Shown: positions 46,731 to 55,692 of the stretch, piece by piece | Position numbering within the stretch: position 1 is the first letter of the stretch | How the letters are laid out: each line of letters starts with the position of its first letter | The notes under the pieces: model-generated | Told to the model about the DNA's origin: nothing | What the model saw: only the letters and a program-made list of their open reading frames with translations | Databases searched by the model: none | Position numbers and translations under genes: made by a program | Origin: Nocardioidaceae bacterium | GTDB lineage: Bacteria; Actinomycetota; Actinomycetes; Propionibacteriales; Nocardioidaceae | DNA: 64,000 nt | Assembly (NCBI GenBank): GCA_030655315.1 | Contig: JAURVT010000010.1 | Span: 62,001-126,000 of the forward strand | Reading direction: 5' to 3'

Positions 46731-48281
46731 CTACTTGGTCGACGAGTCGTCGCCCGCGAGGTCGGCCGCGGAGCTGCCCCCGAGCGGCGCGCGCTTGACG
46801 GGCTGACCTGCCGGCCGCGACGCGCTGCGGCGGGTGCGGTCCTCGCCCGCCGGGCGCATCTCGGCGGTGGTGTCGGCCTGGCCGGTGTCCGGCAGGGTGA
46901 TCTGCTGGGTGTCCTCGGTGTCCGACCTGTCCGACGTGGTCGACCTGGTCGGCTGCTTGGTGCTGGACGTCGAGGCACTGGACGTCGAGGTGCTGGACGC
47001 CGGGGTGCCGGACCCGGTGGCACGGGCCTGGGTGGAACCGGACGTGCTGGTCGTCGCCTGGTCGGGCTCGGCCGCCGCGGGCTTCGCGGCGTCCGCGCCC
47101 TTCGCGGAGGCCTGGGCCGGGCCGTCGGAGGCCTCGGTGCCGTCGGCGGTGACGTCGACGTCCTGACGGGCGACGGGACCGCTGGGCGACGGCGTGGCGT
47201 CGTCGGAGCCACCGGCGAGGTCGGTGCCCGCGAAGGAGGCGACGATGTCGCGCAGCTGGGCGAGCTGTCCGACGATGCCGTCGCGGCGGGACTGCAGGTG
47301 GTCGAGCTCGGCGCGGGCCTTGGCCACCTGGCGCTCGGCGTCGGCGCGACGCTGGGCGACGGTCTGCTCGGCCTGGGAGCGGGCGCTGGCGACGATCTGC
47401 TCGGCCTCGCGCCGCGCGCGGGACACGACGCGCTCGGACTCCGCGCGGCTCTGGTCGCGGTGCTTGGTGGCCTCGGCGATGGCCTGGCCCGACCGGTTCT
47501 CGGCCGCGGCGGCTCGCGACTCGGCGTCGGCGACGATCTTCGCGGTCTGGTCGGCGGCGACGGCGTGCGCGTCGGCGGCCTCGCGGGCGAGCCGCTCCTT
47601 CTCTAGGGCGAGCACCCGGCGGGCCTCGGTGACCTCGCGGTCGGCGGCGGCGCGGATCTTCTCGGCCTCGCGCATGGCGGAGGTACGGACCGACGTGGCC
47701 TCGGAGTCGGCGGCCAGCTTGACCTGCTCGGCCTCGCGGGCGGCGCGGGCCCGGACGTCGTCGGCCTCGGCGATCGCCAGGGCGCGCTCGCGCTCGGCGT
47801 CGGAGAGCAGCCGGTCGCGCTGGTCCTCGACCTCGCGCAGCTGCACCGAGCGGACGTCGTCGGCCTCCTTGGCGGCGTTGGCCCGCAGGGTGTTGGCGTC
47901 GGCCTCGGCCAGACGCCGGGTCTGCTCGGCCTGGTCGTGGGACCGGGTCAGCACCTCGTCGGCCTGCTGCTCGGCCAGACCCAGCAGCTCCGCGGCCCGT
48001 CCGCCCAGGCCCGCGTAGGTGGGCTGGTCGCGCTCGGTGAGGTCCTGACGGAGCTTGCCGACCTGGTGCTCGAGCTCCTGCGTGCGCTGGTGCAGCCGCT
48101 GGGCCTCGCCGCGCGCCTGCTGGACGTCGTTCTCGGCGCTGCGGCGGAAGGCGTCGACCGCGGCGGGGTCGTAGCCGCCTCGTCGCACCACCGGGAACTC
48201 CACGGGCCGGGGGCCCCCGCCCTGGGCAGGCATCTGCTCGGTCGAGTCGAAGATCGAGAGTCCCTGGTGGTGGTCAGACAT
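46731..48281 (-). CDS. Scy/DivIVA-like coiled-coil polarity protein
   Basis: 516 residues. The N-terminal PVVRRGGYDPAAVDAFRRSA is the short DivIVA-type motif; residues about 55-345 are an almost unbroken coiled coil of Ala/Glu/Arg heptads and 11-mers (REAEKIRAAADREVTEARRV); the last 150 residues are disordered, rich in Ser, Thr, Ala and Pro. This matches the Scy/FilP ('cellulose-binding') group that sits beside methylmalonyl epimerase and thiolase genes in Streptomyces and organises polar growth. In a non-mycelial relative it may mark poles or the septum. Exact role is inference. Confidence 0.82.
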   Translation of the reverse strand: MSDHHQGLSIFDSTEQMPAQGGGPRPVEFPVVRRGGYDPAAVDAFRRSAENDVQQARGEAQRLHQRTQELEHQVGKLRQDLTERDQPTYAGLGGRAAELLGLAEQQADEVLTRSHDQAEQTRRLAEADANTLRANAAKEADDVRSVQLREVEDQRDRLLSDAERERALAIAEADDVRARAAREAEQVKLAADSEATSVRTSAMREAEKIRAAADREVTEARRVLALEKERLAREAADAHAVAADQTAKIVADAESRAAAAENRSGQAIAEATKHRDQSRAESERVVSRARREAEQIVASARSQAEQTVAQRRADAERQVAKARAELDHLQSRRDGIVGQLAQLRDIVASFAGTDLAGGSDDATPSPSGPVARQDVDVTADGTEASDGPAQASAKGADAAKPAAAEPDQATTSTSGSTQARATGSGTPASSTSTSSASTSSTKQPTRSTTSDRSDTEDTQQITLPDTGQADTTAEMRPAGEDRTRRSASRPAGQPVKRAPLGGSSAADLAGDDSSTK

Positions 48282-48398
48282 GCATCAGCCTCGTGATCGC
48301 GGAGCAGGTGGTGGGCGATTTCAGACTAGCGGGTCGGACCGCGCCTCCCCGAGACCTTCGACGGCCCGTCGCGCCCGGGGAGGCGCAGCGGTCGACCC

Positions 48399-49736
48399 TC
48401 AGACGCCCCGGAACCGGTTGATCGCGTCGACGTGGAGCGAGCGCTTCTCGTCGTCCCGCACGCCGAGTCCCTCCTCGGGCGAGAGGCAGAGCACGCCGAC
48501 CTTGCCCTGGTGCAGGTTGTGGTGGACGTCGAGCGCGGCCTGGCCGGTCTGGTCGAGGGGGTAGACGCGCGACACGGTGGGGTGGATGCGGCCCTGGTCG
48601 ACGAGCCGGTTCGCCTCCCAGGCCTCGCGGTAGTTGGCGAAGTGCGAGCTGAGGATCTTCTTCAGGTTCATCCACAGGTAGCGGTTGTCGTACTCGTGCA
48701 TGTAGCCCGAGGTGGACGCGCAGGTGACGATCGTGCCGCCCTTACGCGCCACGAAGACGCTCGCGCCGAACGTCTCGCGCCCGGGGTGCTCGAACACGAT
48801 GTCGGGGTCGTCGCCGCCGGTGAGCTCGCGGATCCTGGCGCCGAGGCGCTTCCACTCGCGCGGGTCCTGGGTGTGCTCGTCCTTCCAGAACGCGTAGCCC
48901 TCGGCCGAGCGGTCGATGACCAGCTCCGCGCCCATGGAGCGGACGATCGCGGCCTTCTCGGGCGACGACACCACGCACACGGGGGTGGCGCCGCCGTTGA
49001 GCGCGAACTGCGTCGCGTAGGAGCCCAGGCCGCCCGAGGCGCCCCAGATCAGGACCGTGTCGCCCTGCTTCATGTCGGCACCGTTGCGCGACACCAGCTG
49101 GCGGTAGGCCGTGGAGTTCACCAGCCCGGGGCTCGCGGCCTCCTCCCAGGTGAGGTGGTCCGGCTTGGGCATCAGCTGGTTGGCCTTGACGACGGCCAGC
49201 TCGGCCAGGCCGCCGAAGTTGGTCTCGAAGCCCCAGATGCGCTGCTCGGGGTCCATCATCGTGTCGTCGTGGCCGTCGGGGCTCTCCAGCTCGACCGACA
49301 GGCAGTGGGCCACGACCTCCTGGCCGGGCTTCCACTTGTTGACGCCCGACCCCACGCGGAGGACGACGCCCGCGAGGTCGGAGCCGACCACGTGGTACGG
49401 CAGGTCGTGACGCCGGGTGATCTCCGACAGGCGGCCGTACCGCTCGAGGAAGCCGAAGGTCGATACCGGCTCGAAGATCGAGGTCCAGACGGTGTTGTAG
49501 TTGATGGCGCTGGCCATCACCGCCACGAGGGCCTCGCCCGGGGCCAGCTCGGGCACCGGCACGTCGTCGAGGTGGAGGGACTTGCGGGGGTCCTTCTCCC
49601 GGGTGGTCTGGTCCTCGAACATGTCGACCTCGTCCCGGTGGACGGTGATGCCGCGGTACGACTCGGGCACGGGCAGGTGGCCGAACTCCTCGGGGGCGGT
49701 GTCGCCGGCCAGGATGGCGTCTCTGATCTGGTCCAT
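48399..49736 (-). CDS. ccrA: Crotonyl-CoA carboxylase/reductase
   Basis: NADPH-dependent reductive carboxylation of crotonyl-CoA to (2S)-ethylmalonyl-CoA, the defining step of the ethylmalonyl-CoA pathway. 445 residues of MDR fold: ASAINYNTVWTSIFEPVSTF near residue 77 (CO2-pocket Asn), RIWGFETNFGGLAELAVVKA near 167 (Phe-Glu of the CO2 site), VLIWGASGGLGSYATQFALN near 225, and SSHFANYREAWEAN near 365 with the CO2-binding His. All four carboxylation residues are thus present, so this is not a plain reductase. GGAGGACGCAG before the ATG. Promoter carries the two pathway motifs. Confidence 0.96.
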   Translation of the reverse strand: MDQIRDAILAGDTAPEEFGHLPVPESYRGITVHRDEVDMFEDQTTREKDPRKSLHLDDVPVPELAPGEALVAVMASAINYNTVWTSIFEPVSTFGFLERYGRLSEITRRHDLPYHVVGSDLAGVVLRVGSGVNKWKPGQEVVAHCLSVELESPDGHDDTMMDPEQRIWGFETNFGGLAELAVVKANQLMPKPDHLTWEEAASPGLVNSTAYRQLVSRNGADMKQGDTVLIWGASGGLGSYATQFALNGGATPVCVVSSPEKAAIVRSMGAELVIDRSAEGYAFWKDEHTQDPREWKRLGARIRELTGGDDPDIVFEHPGRETFGASVFVARKGGTIVTCASTSGYMHEYDNRYLWMNLKKILSSHFANYREAWEANRLVDQGRIHPTVSRVYPLDQTGQAALDVHHNLHQGKVGVLCLSPEEGLGVRDDEKRSLHVDAINRFRGV

Positions 49737-49812
49737 CTGCGTCCTCCGGTGCGTCGCGTCGGGCCCGGAGGACCGTCGGCGCGGCGGTCCTGGGCGGGCG
49801 TTGGACGGGAGG

Positions 49813-49859
49813 CTACTAGCCGGTAGCCTTCCGAGACGCGAGGTGTGACCGAGGCCACG
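49813..49859 (-). promoter_or_regulatory. ccrA promoter region with the two shared pathway motifs
   Basis: Read toward ccrA, element 1 comes first (plus-strand TGTGACCGAGGCCACG, 49844-49859), then element 2 (minus-strand CTACCGGCTAGTAG, 49826-49813), inside a perfect palindrome GGCTAC-N6-GTAGCC (49811-49828). TAGTAG at its end may be the -10. Confidence 0.6.
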
Positions 49860-49869
49860 GGCGCGGCGC

Positions 49870-50568
49870 TCAGGGGCCGAGCGCCTCGACCAGCTCCTCC
49901 TCGGCGCCGGCCAGGTAGTCGGCCAGCAGCTCGGCCGCGGTCGCCCGGTCGCCCTGCAGCACCAGCTCGGCGATGTCGGAGTTCTGCTCCAGGTAGGGCC
50001 GGTGGAACTGGTCGGGCCGGACCATCTGGTGGAAGAAGAGCCGCATCTCGGCCAGCAGCTGGTCCATCTGGGCGTCCAGGCGGGGACTGCCCGCGAGCGC
50101 GACGACGGCCCGGTGGAAGTGCTGGTTCGCGCTCGCGACCGCGTCGACGTCGCCGGCGGCGTCGGCCACGCGTCCCTCGTCGACCGCGAGGGCGAGCGCG
50201 GCGACGTCGCCGGTCGGGCGACCCTCGCGCATCGCGGCCGGCTCGATGATGCGGCGCACCCGGTACACGTCCCGGACGTCGTCGACCGACGGGGTGGCCA
50301 CGACCACCCCGCGGTTGGGCTCCCGGACGAGGATCCGCTCGGCCACCAGCTGGCTCAGGGCCTCGCGCAGCGTGTTGCGGGAGACGCCGATGGCCGCGGC
50401 CAGCCGCTCCTCGGGCAGCCGGGTGCCCGATCGCAGCAGGCCCTCGACGACCTGGTCGCGGACGGCCTTCGCGGCCCGGTCGGCCGACGTGCTCATCACC
50501 GCCCGGTGCCGGCGGCGGGCGTCGTCGAGCGTGGCGAGGGCCGCGTCCAGACCGGTCGGCGAGCTCAT
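49870..50568 (-). CDS. GntR/FadR-family transcriptional regulator
   Basis: 232 residues. Winged helix at about 45-105 with LPEERLAAAIGVSRNTLREA (recognition helix) and LVREPNRGVVVAT; FCD effector domain from about 115 with the metal-binding histidines in ANQHFHRAVVALAGS. TAGAGT seven bases before ATG 50568: leaderless. It is divergent from NRAMP-pxpABC and a GntR-type palindrome lies in the gap, so it most likely represses that operon in response to 5-oxoproline or a product. Confidence 0.9.
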   Translation of the reverse strand: MSSPTGLDAALATLDDARRRHRAVMSTSADRAAKAVRDQVVEGLLRSGTRLPEERLAAAIGVSRNTLREALSQLVAERILVREPNRGVVVATPSVDDVRDVYRVRRIIEPAAMREGRPTGDVAALALAVDEGRVADAAGDVDAVASANQHFHRAVVALAGSPRLDAQMDQLLAEMRLFFHQMVRPDQFHRPYLEQNSDIAELVLQGDRATAAELLADYLAGAEEELVEALGP

Positions 50569-50598
50569 GGTCGCGACTCTAGGACTGGCGAGGGGGTA

Positions 50599-50655
50599 TT
50601 GCAGGATTGTTGAACAATCTTTACGGTGACGACACAGCGGTGACACACGTCACCG
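50599..50655 (+). promoter_or_regulatory. pxp operon promoter with GntR operator in the spacer
   Basis: TTGCAG (50599-50604), exactly 17 bp, TACGGT (50622-50627). The first 15 bp of the spacer are the perfect palindrome GATTGTTGAACAATC (50605-50619), a TTGT-N3-ACAA site of FadR/HutC type. Just after the start site lies CGGTGAC-ACAC-GTCACCG (50638-50655), which includes GTGA-N6-TCAC. Confidence 0.7.
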
Positions 50656-50700
50656 GTGGGCTGGTCCCGTCCCGCCCGTCCGACCACCCGCAGGAGTCCC

Positions 50701-51945
50701 ATGAGCACCCCGTCCGCACCCGGCCAGGACGGCCCGGGCACCCCCGCGGTGTCCGACGCCGTCGCCGCCGCGAGCAAGCGCTCGGCCCTGATCGGCGCGA
50801 TCTTCCTGATGGCGACCAGCGCCATCGGCCCCGGCTTCATCACCCAGACCGCCACGTTCACGCTCCAGCTCGGGGCCGCCTTCGCCTGCGCCATCGTGCT
50901 GTCGATCGTCGTCGACGTCGCGGTGCAGATGAACGTCTGGCGCATCGTCGGCGTCGCCGGCAAGCGCGCCCACGAGCTCGCCAACGAGGCGCTGCCGGGC
51001 GCGGGATGGGTGCTGACCGCGCTCGTCGTCGTCGGCGGGTTCGTCTTCAACATCGGCAACGTGGCCGGCTCGGGGCTCGGGCTCGACGCGCTGCTGGGGC
51101 TCGAGCCCCGCATCGGCGGCGCGATCTCCGCGCTCGTCGCGATCGGCATCTTCCTGAGCAAGCGGGCGGGCATCGCGCTCGACCGCGTCGTGCTCGTGCT
51201 CGGTCTGGTGATGATCGTGGCCACCGCGGTCGTCGCGTTCACCTCCGACCCGCCCGTCGGGGAGGCTCTGGTCAACGTCGTCGCGCCGCGCCAGTTCGAC
51301 GTGCTCGCGGTGACGACGATCATCGGCGGCACCGTCGGCGGCTACATCACCTACGCGGGCGCCCACCGCCTGCTCGACTCGGGCACGACCGGTCCCGAGA
51401 ACGTCCGCGACATCACCCGTGGTTCGCTGGTCGGCATCCTGGTGACCGGCGTGATGCGGGTGCTGCTGTTCCTCGCCATCCTCGGCGTGATCGCGGGGGG
51501 AGCGGGGCTCGACGAGGGCAACGTCGCCGCCAGTGCCTTCGAGGCCGCATCCGGCGAGGCGGGGCTGCGAGTCTTCGGGCTGATCCTGTGGGCCGCAGCG
51601 CTCACCTCGGTGATCGGCGCCTCCTACACCTCGGTCTCGTTCCTGACCACGGAGCGCACCGCACCGCGCGTGCGCAACCTGATGACGGTTGCCTTCATCG
51701 TGGCCACCACCGTCGTGTTCGTCGTGATCGAGCAGGCCCCGCAGACGCTGCTCGTCTTCGCCGGTGCGTTCAACGGCATGATCCTGCCCATCGGCTTCGG
51801 CATCCTGCTCTACGTGGCCTGGCGGCGTCGCGACCTCCTGCAGGGCTACCGCTACCCGGCCTGGCTGCTGTCGGCCGGCGTGCTCGCGTGGCTCCTCACG
51901 CTGTACCTGGCCTACAGCTCGATCAAGCCGCTGGGTGCGCTGTGA
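50701..51945 (+). CDS. NRAMP-family transporter of the 5-oxoproline operon
   Basis: 414 residues, about 11 membrane helices. [20 protein letters not shown] replaces the metal-coordinating DPGN of true NRAMP (here GPGF), so metal transport is unlikely; such relatives sit with pxpABC and are thought to bring in 5-oxoproline or a similar organic substrate, which is inference. CAGGAG 6 nt before the ATG. Its stop overlaps pxpA. Confidence 0.85.
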   Translation: MSTPSAPGQDGPGTPAVSDAVAAASKRSALIGAIFLMATSAIGPGFITQTATFTLQLGAAFACAIVLSIVVDVAVQMNVWRIVGVAGKRAHELANEALPGAGWVLTALVVVGGFVFNIGNVAGSGLGLDALLGLEPRIGGAISALVAIGIFLSKRAGIALDRVVLVLGLVMIVATAVVAFTSDPPVGEALVNVVAPRQFDVLAVTTIIGGTVGGYITYAGAHRLLDSGTTGPENVRDITRGSLVGILVTGVMRVLLFLAILGVIAGGAGLDEGNVAASAFEAASGEAGLRVFGLILWAAALTSVIGASYTSVSFLTTERTAPRVRNLMTVAFIVATTVVFVVIEQAPQTLLVFAGAFNGMILPIGFGILLYVAWRRRDLLQGYRYPAWLLSAGVLAWLLTLYLAYSSIKPLGAL

Positions 51946-52703
51946 GCCGCCGGGTCGACCTCAACAGCGACGTCGGGGAGTCCTTCGGGCGCTGGGAGCT
52001 CGGCGACGACGACGCGATGCTGCGGATCGTCTCCAGCGCGAACGTGGCGTGCGGCTTCCACGCCGGAGACCCGCTCACGCTGCGCCGGACCTGCGCGACC
52101 GCGGTCGAGCACGACGTCGCGATCGGGGCCCAGGTCGGCTACCGCGACCTCGCGGGCTTCGGGCGCCGGTTCGTCGACGTCGCGCCGGACGACCTGACCG
52201 CCGACGTCCTCTACCAGCTGGGTGCGCTCGAGGCGATGGCCCGCGTGGCCGGGACCGCGGTCCGCTACGTCAAGCCGCACGGCGCGCTGTACAACACCGC
52301 GGTGCACCACGAGGGCCAGGCGCAGGCCGTGGTCGACGCGGTGGTCGCCTACGACGCGACCCTGCCGCTGCTGGGCCTGCCGGGCTCGGCCCTGCTGGCC
52401 GCGGGGGAGCGGGCGGGGCTGCGGACGGTGCGCGAGGCCTTCGCCGACCGCGCCTACACGCCCGAGGCCACGCTGGTCTCGCGGCGGGAGCCCGGTGCCG
52501 TGCTGCACGACCCCGACGAGGTGGCGGCGCGCGTCCTGCAGATGGTCACCGAGGGCACGGTGGTGGCCGTCGACGGATCCGTCGTCGCGGTCGAGTGCGA
52601 CTCGGTCTGCACCCACGGCGACTCGCCGGGGGCGGTGGCGATGGCCGAGGCCGTCCGGGCCCGCCTGGTCGAGGCCGACGTCGAGGTCCGGGCGTTCGTG
52701 TGA
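51942..52703 (+). CDS. pxpA: 5-oxoprolinase subunit PxpA (LamB/YcsF family)
   Basis: 253 residues. With PxpB and PxpC it hydrolyses 5-oxo-L-proline to glutamate using ATP. Landmarks: [47 protein letters not shown] and [20 protein letters not shown] start overlapping the transporter stop. Confidence 0.95.
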   Translation: MSRRVDLNSDVGESFGRWELGDDDAMLRIVSSANVACGFHAGDPLTLRRTCATAVEHDVAIGAQVGYRDLAGFGRRFVDVAPDDLTADVLYQLGALEAMARVAGTAVRYVKPHGALYNTAVHHEGQAQAVVDAVVAYDATLPLLGLPGSALLAAGERAGLRTVREAFADRAYTPEATLVSRREPGAVLHDPDEVAARVLQMVTEGTVVAVDGSVVAVECDSVCTHGDSPGAVAMAEAVRARLVEADVEVRAFV

Positions 52704-53326
52704 GCCCGCGCGTGCTGTCGTACGGCGACCGCGCCCTGCTCGTCGAGCTGGACGACACGCCGCAGGTGGTGGCCTGGGTCGACGCGTTGCAGGCCGCGGG
52801 CGTCGACGGCGTGGCCGACGTCGTCCCGGCGGCGCGGACCGCCCTGGTGCTCGCCGCCGAGGGCGCCGACGTGGCTGCGCTGCGCTCGGCGATCGGGCGG
52901 GTCGAGGCGGGGGCGTCCGTCGTCCAGGACGCCGCCGCTGGTGCCGTGGTGTCGGTGCCCGTCCGGTACGACGGGCCCGACCTGGCTGACGTCGCCCGGC
53001 TCACCGGGATGGCCGAGCACGAGGTGGTGGCGGCCCACGCCGGGCAGGTGTGGCGCGTCGCGTTCGGCGGGTTCGCACCCGGGTTCGCCTACCTGGTGGG
53101 TGAGGACGACCGCCTGCACGTGCCGCGGCGCGACAGCGCGCGCACCGCGGTGCCGGCGGGCGCCGTCGGGCTGGCGGGAGAGTTCAGCGGCGTCTACCCG
53201 CGCGAGTCCCCGGGCGGGTGGCAGCTCGTCGGCACCACGTCGGCGTCCATGTGGGACCTCGACCGCGACCCGCCGGCGCTGCTCAGCCCCGGTGCGCGCG
53301 TGCGGTTCGTCGAGGAGGGCTCGTGA
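52700..53326 (+). CDS. pxpB: 5-oxoprolinase subunit PxpB (KipI family)
   Basis: 208 residues. [19 protein letters not shown] at the start; [39 protein letters not shown] and [19 protein letters not shown] are the standard KipI/PxpB segments. Overlaps pxpA and pxpC by 4 bp each, so subunits are made in step. Confidence 0.95.
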   Translation: MSPRVLSYGDRALLVELDDTPQVVAWVDALQAAGVDGVADVVPAARTALVLAAEGADVAALRSAIGRVEAGASVVQDAAAGAVVSVPVRYDGPDLADVARLTGMAEHEVVAAHAGQVWRVAFGGFAPGFAYLVGEDDRLHVPRRDSARTAVPAGAVGLAGEFSGVYPRESPGGWQLVGTTSASMWDLDRDPPALLSPGARVRFVEEGS

Positions 53327-54189
53327 GCGTCGAGCTGGAGGTGACGCGCACCGGGCCCCTGGCGCTGGTGGAGGACCTCGGCCGCCTGGGGTCGTCGGGC
53401 ATCGGGGTGGGCCGCAGCGGAGCTGCCGATCGCGGTGCCCTGCGGCTCGCCAACCGTGCGCTGGCCAACGACGAGGGTGCGGCCGCCGTCGAGGTGACGT
53501 TCGGCGGGCTCGAGGTGACGCCGGTCGGCGGGGACGCCTGGATCTGCCTCACCGGGGCCCCGGCGCCGGTGACGGTGGCCGGGCGCGACGCGGGTCCGTA
53601 CGCGGTGGTGCTGGTGCGCGAGGGCGAGACGGTACGGGTCGGGACGCCGCCCGTCGGGCTGCGGTCGTACCTGGCGGTGAGGGGCGGGGTCGACGTGACC
53701 GCGGTGCTCGGGTCTCGCAGCCGCGACGTGCTGGCCGGCCTCGGGCCCGAGCCGCTCGCTCCCGGCGACCGTCTGCCCGTCGGGCCCGCGCCGCGGGACT
53801 TCCCGGGCGTCGAGGCCGTGCCGCCGCCGTCGCTCGGCGGCGAGGTGCTGCTGCGGGCGGTCCGCGGTCCCCGCGACGCGTGGGTGGCCGACGCCGACCT
53901 CCTCGTCTCGACGGCCTGGACCGCGTCCGAGCGGACCAACCGCGTGGGCATGCGGCTCGCCGGTGGCACCGTGCCCCACGTCGACGGCGACCGCCAGCTG
54001 CCCAGCGAGGGCGCCTGTCGCGGGGCCGTCCAGGTCCCGCCGAGCGGGGAGCCCGTGCTCTTCCTCGCCGACCACCCCGTCACCGGCGGCTACCCGGTCG
54101 TCGCGGTGGTGGTGGACGACGACGTCGACCGCGCCGCGCAGGTGCGCCCCGGCCAGCCCGTCCGCCTCACCTGGGTCCCCGCCCCCTGA
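53323..54189 (+). CDS. pxpC: 5-oxoprolinase subunit PxpC (KipA family)
   Basis: 288 residues. VEDLGRLGSSGIGVGRSGAA, ANDEGAAAVEVTFGGLEV, SYLAVRGGVDV, and the C-terminal ADHPVTGGYPVVAVV identify the carboxyltransferase-like biotin-independent subunit. GTG start within the pxpB stop. Last of the pxp trio. Confidence 0.95.
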   Translation: MSVELEVTRTGPLALVEDLGRLGSSGIGVGRSGAADRGALRLANRALANDEGAAAVEVTFGGLEVTPVGGDAWICLTGAPAPVTVAGRDAGPYAVVLVREGETVRVGTPPVGLRSYLAVRGGVDVTAVLGSRSRDVLAGLGPEPLAPGDRLPVGPAPRDFPGVEAVPPPSLGGEVLLRAVRGPRDAWVADADLLVSTAWTASERTNRVGMRLAGGTVPHVDGDRQLPSEGACRGAVQVPPSGEPVLFLADHPVTGGYPVVAVVVDDDVDRAAQVRPGQPVRLTWVPAP

Positions 54190-54223
54190 CCCACCCCCCT
54201 GCCCCCGACCCCCCACCCCGCGA

Positions 54224-54286
54224 TCCGTCAGTTCCGCCGGTGCCGTCCGTCAGCTCGGCTGGTGCCGTCCGCCAGTTCCGCAGGAG
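54224..54286 (+). repeat. 22-bp tandem repeat directly before the DUF1445 gene
   Basis: Two full units (54224-54245, 54246-54267) of the type TCCGTCAGTTCCGCCGGTGC + CG and a third partial one that runs into the ribosome site AGGAG. An inverted, two-unit version lies just after the gene (55075-55120), so the gene is bracketed by inverted copies. Confidence 0.75.
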
Positions 54287-54291
54287 ATCCC

Positions 54292-55074
54292 GTGCCCGAC
54301 CCCCGCACCACCAGCCCCGCCGAGGCCCGCGCGCTGTTCCGCGACGGGCTCGTCACCCCGACCGCGGGCTGGAGCGCCGGCTATGCCCAGGCCAACCTGG
54401 TCGCCCTGCCGCGTGACGTCGCCCTCGACTTCCTGCTGTTCGCCCAGCGCAACCCGAAGCCGTGCCCGGTGCTGGACGTGCTCGACGCCGGCGAGGTGTC
54501 GGGCCCGATCCTGGACGGCGACGTGCGCACCGACGTCCCCGCGTACCGGGTGTTCGTCGACGGCGAGCTGGTGGAGGAGACGTCCGACGTCCGCGGGTGG
54601 TGGCGCGACGACCTGGTCTCGTTCCTGATCGGCTGCAGCTTCACCTTCGAGGACGCGCTGCTCGCCGCGGGCGTGCCGGTGCGGCACGTCGAGCAGGGCG
54701 TGAACGTGCCGATGTACCGGACGACGACGCGCTGCCGTCCCGCCGGCTCGATGTCGGGCCCGCTCGTGGTGTCGATGCGCCCGGTGTCGGCGGGCCAGGT
54801 CGCGGACGCCGTCCGCGTGACGTCGCGCTACCCGGCCGTGCACGGCGCGCCGGTGCACGTCGGTGACCCGCGGGCGCTCGGCATCACCGACCTGGACTCA
54901 CCGGACTACGGAGACCGCGTCGAGGTGCGTCCGGGCGAGGTGCCGGTGTTCTGGGCGTGCGGCGTGACGCCGCAGGCGGCAGTCGTCGAGTCGCGTCCGT
55001 CGCTCGCGATCGCCCACGCGCCGGGCCACATGCTGATCACCGACGCCCGCGACTCGGCGTACCTCGTGCCCTGA
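54292..55074 (+). CDS. DUF1445 putative hydro-lyase
   Basis: 260 residues. Family landmarks: [77 protein letters not shown]. The family (D-glutamate cyclase relatives) is routinely linked to pxpABC; the mammalian homologue converts D-glutamate to 5-oxo-D-proline, so a related role feeding PxpABC is plausible. GTG with AGGAG 5 nt upstream. The gene is flanked by inverted repeats. Confidence 0.88.
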   Translation: MPDPRTTSPAEARALFRDGLVTPTAGWSAGYAQANLVALPRDVALDFLLFAQRNPKPCPVLDVLDAGEVSGPILDGDVRTDVPAYRVFVDGELVEETSDVRGWWRDDLVSFLIGCSFTFEDALLAAGVPVRHVEQGVNVPMYRTTTRCRPAGSMSGPLVVSMRPVSAGQVADAVRVTSRYPAVHGAPVHVGDPRALGITDLDSPDYGDRVEVRPGEVPVFWACGVTPQAAVVESRPSLAIAHAPGHMLITDARDSAYLVP

Positions 55075-55120
55075 CCTGCGGAACCGCCGGACGGGGCCAG
55101 CAGAACCGCCGGATCGCGGG
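55075..55120 (-). repeat. Inverted copy of the 22-bp repeat after the DUF1445 gene
   Basis: Its reverse complement contains CCCGCGATCCGGCGGTTC, then CCGTCCGGCGGTTCCGCAGG, matching the upstream CCCGCGATCCGTCAGTTC and CCGTCCGCCAGTTCCGCAGG. It holds two units rather than three and fills the gap up to the mce stop. Confidence 0.7.
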
Positions 55121-55552
55121 TCAGGCGGGGTGGGCGGGCTGGACCAGCTCGACGAGCACGCCGCCGGCGTCCTTGGGGTGCACGAAGTTCACCCGGCTGT
55201 CGGCGGTGCCGCGGCGCGGCTCGTCGTAGAGCAGGCGGACGCCGCGCTCGCGCAGCGTCGCGGACGCCGCCTCGATGTCGCTGACCCGGTAGGCGAGCTG
55301 CTGGAGCCCGGGGCCGCTGCGATCGAGGAACTTGGCGATCGTCGACTCGGGCGTCAGCGGCGCGAGCAGCTGGATCCGCTGGTCGGAGTCGCCGACGGCG
55401 AGCATCGCCTCGCGGACGCCCTGCTCCTCGTTGACCTCCTCGTGCACGGTCTCGAGGCCGAAGACCCGGGCGTAGAACTCCTTGGCCTCGTCGAGGTCGG
55501 CGACGGCGATGCCGACGTGGTCGATGGCCTGGATCAGGTGGGTGGGAACCAT
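55121..55552 (-). CDS. mce: Methylmalonyl-CoA/ethylmalonyl-CoA epimerase
   Basis: Glyoxalase-fold epimerase of 143 residues that inverts the 2-position of ethylmalonyl- or methylmalonyl-CoA so the mutase can act. IQAIDHVGIAVADLDEAKEF (metal His), IQLLAPLTPESTIAKFLDRS, GPGLQQLAYRVSDIEAAS and GGVLVELVQP (metal Glu). ATG 55552 is 7 nt after TAGGGT: leaderless. Divergent from the thiolase gene. Confidence 0.94.
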   Translation of the reverse strand: MVPTHLIQAIDHVGIAVADLDEAKEFYARVFGLETVHEEVNEEQGVREAMLAVGDSDQRIQLLAPLTPESTIAKFLDRSGPGLQQLAYRVSDIEAASATLRERGVRLLYDEPRRGTADSRVNFVHPKDAGGVLVELVQPAHPA

Positions 55553-55587
55553 GGGCGGCACCCTACGGCCCGTCGTGGCGGCCGGCG

Positions 55588-55657
55588 TGTGACCTGGCGC
55601 ACCGACCCTCGCCGCCGTCGTGACTCGTCGGTAGGGTGCCGGTTACCGATCGTTAAC
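55588..55657 (+). promoter_or_regulatory. Thiolase promoter region with the two shared pathway motifs
   Basis: Element 1: TGTGACCTGGCGCACC (55588-55603). Element 2: GTTACCGATCGTTAAC (55642-55657), an almost perfect palindrome. Between them TAGGGT (55632-55637) may be the -10, placing element 2 over the start site. Confidence 0.55.
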
Positions 55658-55692
55658 GTCCTCATCGATCACCGACGTCCGAGGAGACCCCC

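Noticed and set aside
50701-51945. Calling the pxp-linked NRAMP protein a manganese/iron importer
   Set aside because: The metal-binding DPGN is GPGF here and the gene is inside a 5-oxoproline operon, so an organic substrate is more likely.
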